Part shown: positions 1 through 4,686 of the stretch, one piece after another
Layout: each line of letters opens with the position of its first letter
Numbering within the stretch: position 1 is the first letter of the stretch
Position numbers and translations under genes: made by a program
Source of the DNA: Chloroflexota bacterium
Lineage (GTDB): Bacteria; Chloroflexota; Anaerolineae; Anaerolineales; VGOW01
Assembly: GCA_016215145.1 (NCBI GenBank)
Contig: JACRLA010000443.1
Coordinates: 1 to 5,273 of the forward strand
Reading direction: 5' to 3'
Length of the DNA stretch: 5,273 bases
Notes under the pieces: generated by a model
What the model was told of the DNA's origin: nothing
The model's database searches: none
The model's input: only the letters and a program-made list of their open reading frames with translations

Positions 1-419
1 TGCCCGCGATCAAACGCCATCATCAAGCGAAAGTAATCGGGTTCGTGGGTGTAGAAATCAAGGTATGCCGCGCACAAACGGCGCAAACGTTTTTCGGCAG
101 AGAACGAAGATTTTTCGTTGAAGGCGTCGGTGAGTTGTTCGCCTAAGGCGTCGAGTCCTTCGAGCAGCAAATGCGACAGAATAGTTTCTTTGCTTTCAAA
201 GTAGAGATACACCGTGCCTTTGGCAACTTCGGCTTCTTCAGCCACTTCGTCCACCGTGGCGCGATGAAACCCGCGCTTGAAGAACACGTCGCGCGCGGCG
301 GCAAGGATCGCCTCGCGCCGTTCCAACGTCTCGCGCTCGCGCCGCGCTTTGGCAGGGGAGACCTTTTCGGTTTTTGGGGCTTTTTTCTGACTAATGGTCA
401 TATAATGACTAATAGTCAT
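1..419 (-). CDS. TetR/AcrR-family transcriptional regulator, 3' end outside the window
   Basis: This is the N-terminal 139 residues of a TetR-family repressor; the C-terminal ligand-binding part lies beyond base 1. After a basic leader (KARRERETLERR) comes the typical DNA-binding domain: helix 1 REAILAAARDVFFKRGF, then HRATVDEVAEEAEVAKGTVY and LYFESKETIL, the helix-turn-helix signature of the family. The following DYFRLMMAFDRG belongs to the first regulatory-domain helices. ATG at 419 or ATG at 401 could be the start. Neither has a Shine-Dalgarno sequence, and both lie within or between two palindromes that look like the protein's own operator, so autoregulation is likely. A terminator separates it from the RLP gene upstream, so it is probably its own transcript. 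Its ligand and any other targets cannot be told from the sequence. The family call is secure; the exact start is not. Confidence 0.93.
   Translation of the reverse strand, partial: MTISHYMTISQKKAPKTEKVSPAKARRERETLERREAILAAARDVFFKRGFHRATVDEVAEEAEVAKGTVYLYFESKETILSHLLLEGLDALGEQLTDAFNEKSSFSAEKRLRRLCAAYLDFYTHEPDYFRLMMAFDRG
388..419 (-). promoter_or_regulatory. Tandem palindromic operator over the tetR start codons
   Basis: On the plus strand TGACTAATGGTCA (388-400) and TGACTAATAGTCA (406-418) are two 13-bp palindromes with centres 18 bp apart. The second is perfect around its centre and extends to 15 bp (405-419); the first has one mismatched pair. TGAC-N5-GTCA sites of this kind are common TetR-family operators, and the spacing would suit two dimers on nearly the same face of DNA. 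A minus-strand TATTTT (425-420) directly upstream could be the -10 box. The sites overlap both candidate ATGs, consistent with repression of the gene by its own product; binding itself is inferred. Confidence 0.72.
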
Positions 420-464
420 AAAATACAGGAAAATGGGGTGCCGAGTTAAGAGTGGAAAGATTAG

Positions 465-506
465 AAAATAAAAAGACCTCGCGGGTCTAACAGACCCGCG
501 AGGTCT
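465..506 (-). terminator. Intrinsic terminator of the transketolase-RLP gene cluster
   Basis: A perfect 15-bp stem (474-488 paired with 492-506) with a 3-base loop is followed, on the minus strand, by TTTTTATTTT (474-465). This is a classic factor-independent terminator for transcripts coming from the RLP gene, whose stop codon lies about 57 bases upstream. It also insulates the tetR promoter from read-through. The stem belongs to the nested-palindrome hairpin class seen again at 513-546 and 3825-3857, so it may be a repeat element that now serves as a terminator. Confidence 0.85.
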
Positions 507-512
507 CCTCCG

Positions 513-546
513 ACCCTCCGGAAGGTTCTAAAACCTTCGGGAGGGT
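513..546. repeat. Long hairpin just after the RLP stop codon
   Basis: Arms 513-527 and 532-546 pair over 15 positions with one mismatch (520/539) around a 4-base loop CTAA. It lies between the RLP stop and the U-tract terminator and has no T-run of its own, so it is more likely a 3'-end stabilising hairpin or a dispersed palindromic repeat than a second terminator. Each arm is itself an imperfect palindrome, as in the hairpins at 474-506 and 3825-3857. Confidence 0.75.
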
Positions 547-562
547 GATCGGATTTCCAGAT

Positions 563-1705
563 TTACATCCCCTCCACCATCTTTCTAAAATAACGACAAT
601 TCTCAACCAAATTCTCCCCATGTTTGTGCAGCCCGCCACCGATCAAAAAGATCACCTCACGCCCATACAGTTCCAACATCTCCGGCACACGGCTCAAACT
701 CATGCCGCCGCCCGGTGAAGGGAGAATCGGTTTGAGGTGTGCCATCGGCATCACCGTGCCATCGGCGATTGATTTACATTCTTCACGACTAAAAGAAAAT
801 CGTCCGCCGAAGTTGGGGAAGATCGATCCATCCGCGCCCGTCAATCGCGCCAGTTGACCGAAGATCACAAAATGCGAAATGCCGCTGTCGGGATGTGTGA
901 CGAAACTTCCTTGTAGTGCGGGATGAGTCAAAATCGGCAGATTGATTCGATCATCGTCGGCGAGCGATCTCATCGAGTCGAAGCCGACGATGCCCGGCGC
1001 AATCATCAACCCGCCCGCGCCGTGACTCCGCGCAAATGCCGCGTACTCGGTGATGCGGTCAACGGGTGCGGTGACGTTGGGCATGTAGATGCATCGGTAT
1101 CCCGTTTCCCGATTCGCTCGCGCAACAGATTCGGCGCATCGTTCAACTCTCTCCTTGAACGGTGCGAATGTTTGATTCGCTAAGCCGTGATCATCTTTGA
1201 TGATGTCAATGCCGCCCAGCGCAAACTGATAGGCAAGATCGGCGAGAGCTGTTGGCGGCAAGCCCATTGGCTTGAGCGCGGTGCAGAGCAGGGGGCGAGT
1301 CGGCGCTTTTAAAATTTTTCGCAACCCATCGCGCCCAAAGCGCGGACCTCTAAAGTGTTTGAGCAACGCTTCGGGCAGATCAAGTTTTTCGACTCGTATC
1401 CCCGGCTTGATACTGCTGTTACCGAATATCACATTGAACAATTGAGTTAACTCGAAACCCGAAGTCTCAACGGCGTAACTGATGACCGCTTCGCAGTGTG
1501 TCGAATCAATTTCGCGCATCGCTTCAAGATGCCCCACGATGTGATCGCGAATATCGCCGCGCGGCACAAGGTCGGCGGGAAACTCAACCGTTTGCTCCAA
1601 ACAGATATCGGGCGCCTTCTCCAACGCTTCGGCTTCGTTGCCAAGAATTTTGTAGTAAACGCGAAAACGTTGACCGGAAAGATTTATCGGGATGGAAGGA
1701 ATCAT
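563..1705 (-). CDS. RuBisCO-like protein (form IV), probable sugar-phosphate isomerase or decarboxylase
   Basis: A 380-residue member of the RuBisCO large-chain superfamily. The N-terminal alpha/beta domain covers roughly residues 1-130 (note DICLEQTVEFPADLV), followed by the TIM barrel. Landmarks are CTALKP with K145 (Lys175 of RuBisCO), GGIDIIKDDHGL with K170, D171 and D172 (Lys201 to Asp203), H261 (His294), PGGG at 331-334, and GGG at 356-358 in the phosphate site. H173 stands where RuBisCO has metal ligand Glu204. The residue after H261 is Pro rather than the substrate-binding Arg, and there is no clear Lys334. Carboxylase activity is therefore unlikely. Known RLP reactions include isomerisation of 5-methylthioribulose-1-phosphate, enolisation in methionine salvage, and 3-oxo-isoapionate-4-phosphate decarboxylation. 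The start at 1705 is chosen because family homology begins there; the frame is open to ATG 1783, but those 26 residues read into a repeat. No Shine-Dalgarno is visible. It is the last gene of the probable transketolase operon. Confidence 0.9.
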   Translation of the reverse strand: MIPSIPINLSGQRFRVYYKILGNEAEALEKAPDICLEQTVEFPADLVPRGDIRDHIVGHLEAMREIDSTHCEAVISYAVETSGFELTQLFNVIFGNSSIKPGIRVEKLDLPEALLKHFRGPRFGRDGLRKILKAPTRPLLCTALKPMGLPPTALADLAYQFALGGIDIIKDDHGLANQTFAPFKERVERCAESVARANRETGYRCIYMPNVTAPVDRITEYAAFARSHGAGGLMIAPGIVGFDSMRSLADDDRINLPILTHPALQGSFVTHPDSGISHFVIFGQLARLTGADGSIFPNFGGRFSFSREECKSIADGTVMPMAHLKPILPSPGGGMSLSRVPEMLELYGREVIFLIGGGLHKHGENLVENCRYFRKMVEGM

Positions 1706-1778
1706 TTGATATACAAAGTTGGTTTTAGTTTTGGAACTCGAACAAAATGTTTTTGGATAATGACAACAGTCTCGAACT

Positions 1779-1864
1779 GTCATTCCGAGGAGCGTTCTTT
1801 GCGACGAGGAATCTCTTTTCTCAATCCTAGAGATTCCTCGCGGAATAACACCGCTCGCAATGAC
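1779..1864. repeat. REP/MITE-like interspersed inverted repeat
   Basis: An inner perfect 12-bp inverted repeat (1805-1816 with 1829-1840, 12-base loop) is enclosed by outer arms GTCATT (1779-1784) / AATGAC (1859-1864) and GAGCG (1790-1794) / CGCTC (1852-1856), with CATTCCG / CGGAATA between. The wording GTCATTCCGAGGAGCG followed by CGACGAGGAATCTC resembles a non-coding repeat that I recall as scattered through many bacterial genomes. It fills the gap upstream of the RLP gene and carries no ORF. It could act as a hairpin in the transketolase-RLP transcript. Copy number cannot be judged from one window. Confidence 0.7.
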
Positions 1865-1865
1865 G

Positions 1866-1900
1866 CTTACTCCGCAATCCGAAATCTACAATCCGCAATC
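1866..1900 (-). repeat. Heptamer tandem repeat array, GATTGCG type
   Basis: Read on the minus strand, five 7-base units follow one another: GATTGCG (1900-1894), GATTGTA, GATTTCG, GATTGCG (1879-1873), and a decayed GAGTAAG (1872-1866). The first base of the array is the last base of the TAG stop codon of the transketolase C-terminal subunit gene, so the array starts exactly at the gene end. It resembles the heptanucleotide STRR repeats described in heterocystous cyanobacteria in design, though not necessarily in origin. No coding function is seen. Confidence 0.75.
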
Positions 1901-2841
1901 TAAAGCGCTTCCGCCTTCGCTTCACTATGCACCGCATCGAGTCTCACCGCCGCTAGATCATTCTCGCTGATATTCAACTTGGCGCCGATTAATTTCTCCA
2001 CTTGCTCTACTAATGCAATCGCATCCAATCCATACTCGCGCATTAAGTAAGGCTTGCTCGCGCCGTGAATGAATGTGTCTTGCAAACCGATCTTCACTAA
2101 CTTCTTGCCGATGCCATGCTCTGCCATCATTTCTGCCGTCGCCGTGCCAACGCCGCCGATCACCGTGTGATTCTCCATTGTGATGATGCCGCGCTTGGCT
2201 TTGGCGAGTGATTCTAAAACGAGGTGGTCGTTAAACGGTTTCAATGTGGTGAGGTGTAAATGTTGAATGCCCAATGTCACATCATCGCCCTGACTCAATA
2301 CTCGCGCCCGATTGATCTGCATCTTCTCCTCTTTGGCGAAGAGTCGCGGAATCTCGCCGCGTAACATTCGCACGTAAACCGGACCATCAACATTGTGAAT
2401 GGCGTCTAATACCGACTCCACATCTGTCGCGTCGCCGCACTCGATCACGGTCATGTTTGGCAGAGACCGCATCACCGAGAGGTCTTCAATAGCTTGATGT
2501 GTTGCGCCGCCAGGTGTGGTGACGCCGGGCAAAAATCCAAAAAAGCGCACGCGCAGATTCGGGTAGGCAATCGAATCGCAAATCTGATCGTAAGCGCGGC
2601 GATAAATAAAAACGGCAAAGGTGTGAATGTGTGGCACGAAATCTTCACGCGCCAATCCACCGGCAAAGCCCATCATGTTTTGCTCTGCCATACCCATCGA
2701 GAAGAATCGTTTGGGGTAAGTCTCGCGGAAGAGATCGATCTCGGTAGAAGAGGTGAGATCGGCGGACAGCGCGATTACTTCGGGTTTGTCTTTAGCCCAC
2801 TCGACAAAATTTTTAGCGTGAACGCGGGTGAGGATTTCCAT
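1900..2841 (-). CDS. Transketolase, C-terminal subunit, with an apparent internal deletion
   Basis: The 313-residue product covers the pyrimidine-binding and C-terminal domains of transketolase; with the N-terminal subunit upstream it would form the ThDP enzyme that transfers two-carbon ketol groups. The pyrimidine domain spans about residues 1-165. It has E53 in GMAEQNMMGFAGGL, matching the Glu that activates the cofactor aminopyrimidine, and H115 in GGATHQAIEDL. The C-terminal domain should begin near residue 178, but DDVTL (186-190) runs straight into GIQHLHLTTLKPF, where relatives usually carry about 24 further residues (typically starting ATGI). ENHTVIGGVGTA and IGLQDTF follow normally, then a tail of about 25 residues. 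The frame is intact. The active-site domain is complete, so activity may survive, but folding of the third domain is doubtful. There is no visible Shine-Dalgarno before ATG 2841. Apulose-4-phosphate transketolase subunit B is one possible relative. Confidence 0.92.
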   Translation of the reverse strand: MEILTRVHAKNFVEWAKDKPEVIALSADLTSSTEIDLFRETYPKRFFSMGMAEQNMMGFAGGLAREDFVPHIHTFAVFIYRRAYDQICDSIAYPNLRVRFFGFLPGVTTPGGATHQAIEDLSVMRSLPNMTVIECGDATDVESVLDAIHNVDGPVYVRMLRGEIPRLFAKEEKMQINRARVLSQGDDVTLGIQHLHLTTLKPFNDHLVLESLAKAKRGIITMENHTVIGGVGTATAEMMAEHGIGKKLVKIGLQDTFIHGASKPYLMREYGLDAIALVEQVEKLIGAKLNISENDLAAVRLDAVHSEAKAEAL

Positions 2842-2859
2842 AAAAAGTGTTTTGGGGTT

Positions 2860-2908
2860 CGTATTGCGTATTTCGTATTCCGTTACGCATTACGCAATAC
2901 GAAATACG
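2860..2908. repeat. Heptamer tandem array, CGTATTN type, with an internal strand switch
   Basis: Exactly seven 7-base units fill 2860-2908. The first three (2860-2880) are CGTATT plus one variable base; CGTTACG (2881-2887) is transitional; the last three (2888-2908) are the same word in reverse complement (CATTACG, CAATACG, AAATACG). The array is thus both a tandem repeat and a dyad: 2867-2879 pairs perfectly with 2896-2908 over 13 bp with a 16-base loop. On the minus strand it starts one base after the TAA stop of the N-terminal subunit gene. It fills most of the gap between the two transketolase genes. Confidence 0.8.
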
Positions 2909-2909
2909 T

Positions 2910-3803
2910 TTAGAAATTTTTCAAAAACTCCGCAAATATTTTCTTCTCATTCTCGTCTTTGAAGCGCACATAATGTAATTTGGGTTTGCGCGAATTGAGA
3001 ATCGGCATCCCCTTGGCAGGATCGGTGTAGGCGAGAACCACGAGCGGTTGATCGTTGTGAGCTATCACAGCAGAGGCGGCGAGCGCATCCAGATCGTGTC
3101 CATCCACTTGCGCCACACACGCGCCGAAAGATTCCAATCGCGCGCGCAACGGTTCAATGTTCATCACGTCGGTCATTTTGCCATCGCATTGTTGCCCATT
3201 TACATCCACGTAAATGATCACGTTGTCGATTTTGTAAAACGCCAACGCCTGTATCGCTTCCCACGTTTGCCCTGATTGAAATTCGCCATCGGACATGAAG
3301 ACGAAGGCGCGCCCGCTTTCGTTTTTGAGTTTGCGTGCTAAAGCAATGCCACCTGCTTGACTGATCGTTTGCCCCAACGATCCACCCGTCACTTCCAACC
3401 CCGGCGAATGTTCCGCGCCGATCATCTCTACGGTGCTGCCGTCTTGATTAAATTGAGCGAGACCATCGGGCGACATTCTTTCCGTTTCGATCAGCGTTGA
3501 ATACAACGGCAAGGCATAATGCACGGCGGATAAAAAGAATCGATCTGCATCGGGCGTGTGCGCGCCGTTATATGCCGCGCCTGTGTAACGCGGGTTGATT
3601 TTGCTTGGCACGCCGCTGAACGGTGGCGGGATCATCGGCGCGGCGCTCGGATTTAATTTCATCACGTTCGTGTAAAGCACGGCAAGAGTCTCCGCCGACG
3701 AACAGGCTTGACTCAAATAGCCGCCGTTGCTTTTGATCGTATGCTCCAACACGCGGCGGCGGATGTTGTGGGCGATGCGTTGGGTTTCGGTTTGCCAAGT
3801 CAT
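2910..3803 (-). CDS. Transketolase, N-terminal subunit
   Basis: The 297-residue product is the diphosphate-binding half of a two-gene transketolase; its partner starts 68 bases downstream on the same strand. Seen in the sequence: H95 in FFLSAVHYALPLY (the usual SKGHA histidine), GSLGQ at 141-145, and the ThDP/Mg motif running from SDGEFQSGQ (D162, G163, E164) to N192 in VDVNGQQCDG, a 30-residue spacing as expected. The common GDGE is SDGE here. Near the C-terminus TDPAKGMP and H277 match the usual K-G-x segment and active-site His region. Between LNPSAAP and DRFFLS, at about residues 55-84, there is an extra Pro/Gly-rich stretch (PPPFSGVPSK) not usual in short N-terminal subunits. The start at 3803 is supported by GAGGA at 3813-3809. 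Split transketolases also act in D-apiose catabolism (AptA/AptB), but the sugar cannot be assigned here. Confidence 0.93.
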   Translation of the reverse strand: MTWQTETQRIAHNIRRRVLEHTIKSNGGYLSQACSSAETLAVLYTNVMKLNPSAAPMIPPPFSGVPSKINPRYTGAAYNGAHTPDADRFFLSAVHYALPLYSTLIETERMSPDGLAQFNQDGSTVEMIGAEHSPGLEVTGGSLGQTISQAGGIALARKLKNESGRAFVFMSDGEFQSGQTWEAIQALAFYKIDNVIIYVDVNGQQCDGKMTDVMNIEPLRARLESFGACVAQVDGHDLDALAASAVIAHNDQPLVVLAYTDPAKGMPILNSRKPKLHYVRFKDENEKKIFAEFLKNF

Positions 3804-3824
3804 ATCTGTCCTCGTGAAAAGCGA

Positions 3825-3857
3825 AGACTTCCGAAGTTTCTGAAACTTCGGAAGTCT
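3825..3857. repeat. Perfect 15-bp hairpin upstream of the transketolase genes
   Basis: Arms 3825-3839 and 3843-3857 are perfectly complementary around a 3-base CTG loop. Each arm is also an imperfect palindrome (ACTTC-C-GAAGT). It lies between the toxin stop codon and the transketolase start. On the minus strand it is followed by TTCGCTTTTCACGAGG, which lacks a proper U-tract, so it is at most a weak terminator for the toxin-antitoxin transcript. It could also lie in the 5' leader of the transketolase mRNA. No clear -35/-10 pair for the transketolase genes is visible in 3804-3897. Confidence 0.75.
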
Positions 3858-3897
3858 GTTAGGGAAAATTTATCTGTCTCATTGATGTCCTTACGCA

Positions 3898-4293
3898 TCA
3901 CACTTGATAAATCACTCCATCAATCTCCACCAACACCTCACTCATATCGGGCGGTTGTGAAGCGATCACGTTGTCATCGCTCTCGACGTGCTTGTGATGC
4001 GGAAACGTTTCGATTTCGGGATGATGCGGGGCGTTGTCGTAGCGAAAGACAAGATCGTTGTTTGATTTTTGATAGTGGTAAGAATATTGCTCTTTGATGA
4101 TCTCTCCATCTTCAATCGCCACAGTTTCTGTAGCCTCCAACATTGACTGGTCATAAAAGTTTAGGCGCGCATGAAAACTTCCCTGATCTTCTTGGGGTTC
4201 ATCTTTGCGTATCACTATTTGCTGAATTTCTATCTCTCGCCTTGAATGGATAGTGTCTTCCAAGCGGGCAAAATATTGATGGAGTGTGGTCAT
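3898..4293 (-). CDS. TumE-like (DUF6516) toxin of a toxin-antitoxin pair
   Basis: The 131-residue soluble product has the hallmark sequence of the DUF6516 family, which databases name TumE-type toxin: YSYHYQ (70-75), then LVFRYDNAPHHPEI (81-94) and FPHHKHV (97-103), with the predicted beta-rich stretch HARLNFYDQSMLEATETVAI before them. The His/Tyr/Asp cluster in these motifs would be the likely active or metal-binding site, but I know of no settled biochemical activity. The start ATG overlaps the TGA stop of the upstream gene by four bases (ATGA), which suggests translational coupling and fixed stoichiometry, as in many toxin-antitoxin operons. No signal peptide or membrane segment is seen. 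The family call rests on recalled motif likeness, not a search. Toxicity is inferred. Confidence 0.82.
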   Translation of the reverse strand: MTTLHQYFARLEDTIHSRREIEIQQIVIRKDEPQEDQGSFHARLNFYDQSMLEATETVAIEDGEIIKEQYSYHYQKSNNDLVFRYDNAPHHPEIETFPHHKHVESDDNVIASQPPDMSEVLVEIDGVIYQV

Positions 4294-4607
4294 GGCGTAG
4301 GGACGAGTACTTGAGCTGCGTAATGCTCTTGCACAATCTTCTCAAGTTTTTGCTTAAGTCGCTGATACATCCGAAAATTCCCCGCCCATATCATGATCTC
4401 CATCTTGTCGCCCATTTCGCCTTTCTCAAATTTAGCGAAGAACTCCTCCGACGACATTTTATATTTGATTTCAAGATGCACCATCTCTCGCGTGAGATCG
4501 ATCAGATCGTCAAGTGGCGTGGTGGTCTTTGCCGCTTCTCGCAACGCCTTTACCATCTCGCCGGGTTTCTTGGGCATGTTCTCTTTGGTGTAACTTACTT
4601 TAGGCAT
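4290..4607 (-). CDS. Probable antitoxin partner of the DUF6516 toxin
   Basis: A 105-residue charged protein encoded first in a two-gene operon. It is predicted mostly helical: MVKALREAAK (18-27), a helix around DLIDLTREMVHLEIKYK (34-50), SSEEFFAKFEKGEMGD (52-67), and a C-terminal amphipathic helix around WAGNFRMYQRLKQKLEKI (74-91). The pattern of a helix with an acidic MSSEEFF segment followed by W-A-x-x-x-x-M-Y resembles small proteins found beside DUF6516 genes. I see no clear ribbon-helix-helix or AbrB-type DNA-binding domain, so autoregulation is uncertain. The start at 4607 is chosen because AAGGAG (4621-4616) lies eight bases upstream; the frame stays open to 4685, but that extension runs through the promoter and heptamer repeats. 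The four-base overlap with the toxin gene is the main support for pairing. Confidence 0.7.
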   Translation of the reverse strand: MPKVSYTKENMPKKPGEMVKALREAAKTTTPLDDLIDLTREMVHLEIKYKMSSEEFFAKFEKGEMGDKMEIMIWAGNFRMYQRLKQKLEKIVQEHYAAQVLVPTP

Positions 4608-4615
4608 GGTCGTTA

Positions 4616-4643
4616 CTCCTTCACTACGTATTTTATCACTACG
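4616..4643 (-). promoter_or_regulatory. Promoter, ribosome binding site and possible operator of the toxin-antitoxin operon
   Basis: On the minus strand TGATAAAAT (4638-4630) reads as an extended -10 element (TG-N-TAAAAT). AAGGAG (4621-4616) is the Shine-Dalgarno for ATG 4607, implying a leader of roughly 15 bases. The 8-bp direct repeat TCACTACG (plus strand, 4621-4628 and 4636-4643) flanks the -10 box on both sides with a 15-base period, a placement suited to a repressor site, for example for the antitoxin. No good -35 is visible, as expected for an extended -10 promoter. Confidence 0.5.
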
Positions 4644-4644
4644 C

Positions 4645-4686
4645 TTCCAACCTCCAACTTCTAACCTCCAACATCGAACTTCCATT
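4645..4686. repeat. Heptamer tandem repeat array, GTTGGAG type
   Basis: Six 7-base units run without a break on the plus strand: TTCCAAC (4645-4651), CTCCAAC, TTCTAAC, CTCCAAC (4666-4672), ATCGAAC, TTCCATT (4680-4686). The last base touches the TATAAT box of the mutL promoter, and the other end touches the direct repeat of the toxin-antitoxin promoter, so the array fills the divergent promoter region. No gene is encoded. It could supply spacing, or the -35 region for either promoter. Confidence 0.75.

Noticed and set aside
401..406. TATAAT on the plus strand as a promoter to the right
   Set aside because: No plus-strand gene follows before the terminator hairpins and the minus-strand RLP gene; the match is explained by the junction of two operator palindromes.
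171..449. Plus-strand open frame of 92 codons opposite tetR
   Set aside because: It is antisense to a clear TetR helix-turn-helix domain, shows no family likeness, and runs through the operator region.
563..1705. Genuine CO2-fixing RuBisCO
   Set aside because: Glu204 is His, the Arg after His294 is Pro, the second Lys of the KPK motif and loop-6 Lys334 are not evident, and no phosphoribulokinase is in view.
1496..1903. Plus-strand open frame of 135 codons across the RLP start and the following gap
   Set aside because: Half is antisense to conserved RLP sequence and half is translated repeat (REP-like element and heptamers).
2860..2908. Possible CRISPR array
   Set aside because: Units are 7 bases, contiguous and without spacers, and no cas gene is nearby.
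3825..3857. Strong intrinsic terminator for the toxin-antitoxin operon
   Set aside because: The stem is strong, but the following minus-strand sequence TTCGCTTTTCACG lacks a continuous U-tract.
4284..4664. Plus-strand open frame of 126 codons opposite the antitoxin gene
   Set aside because: It is the complement of a gene with a good ribosome binding site and operon overlap; its Leu/His-rich product looks like antisense translation.
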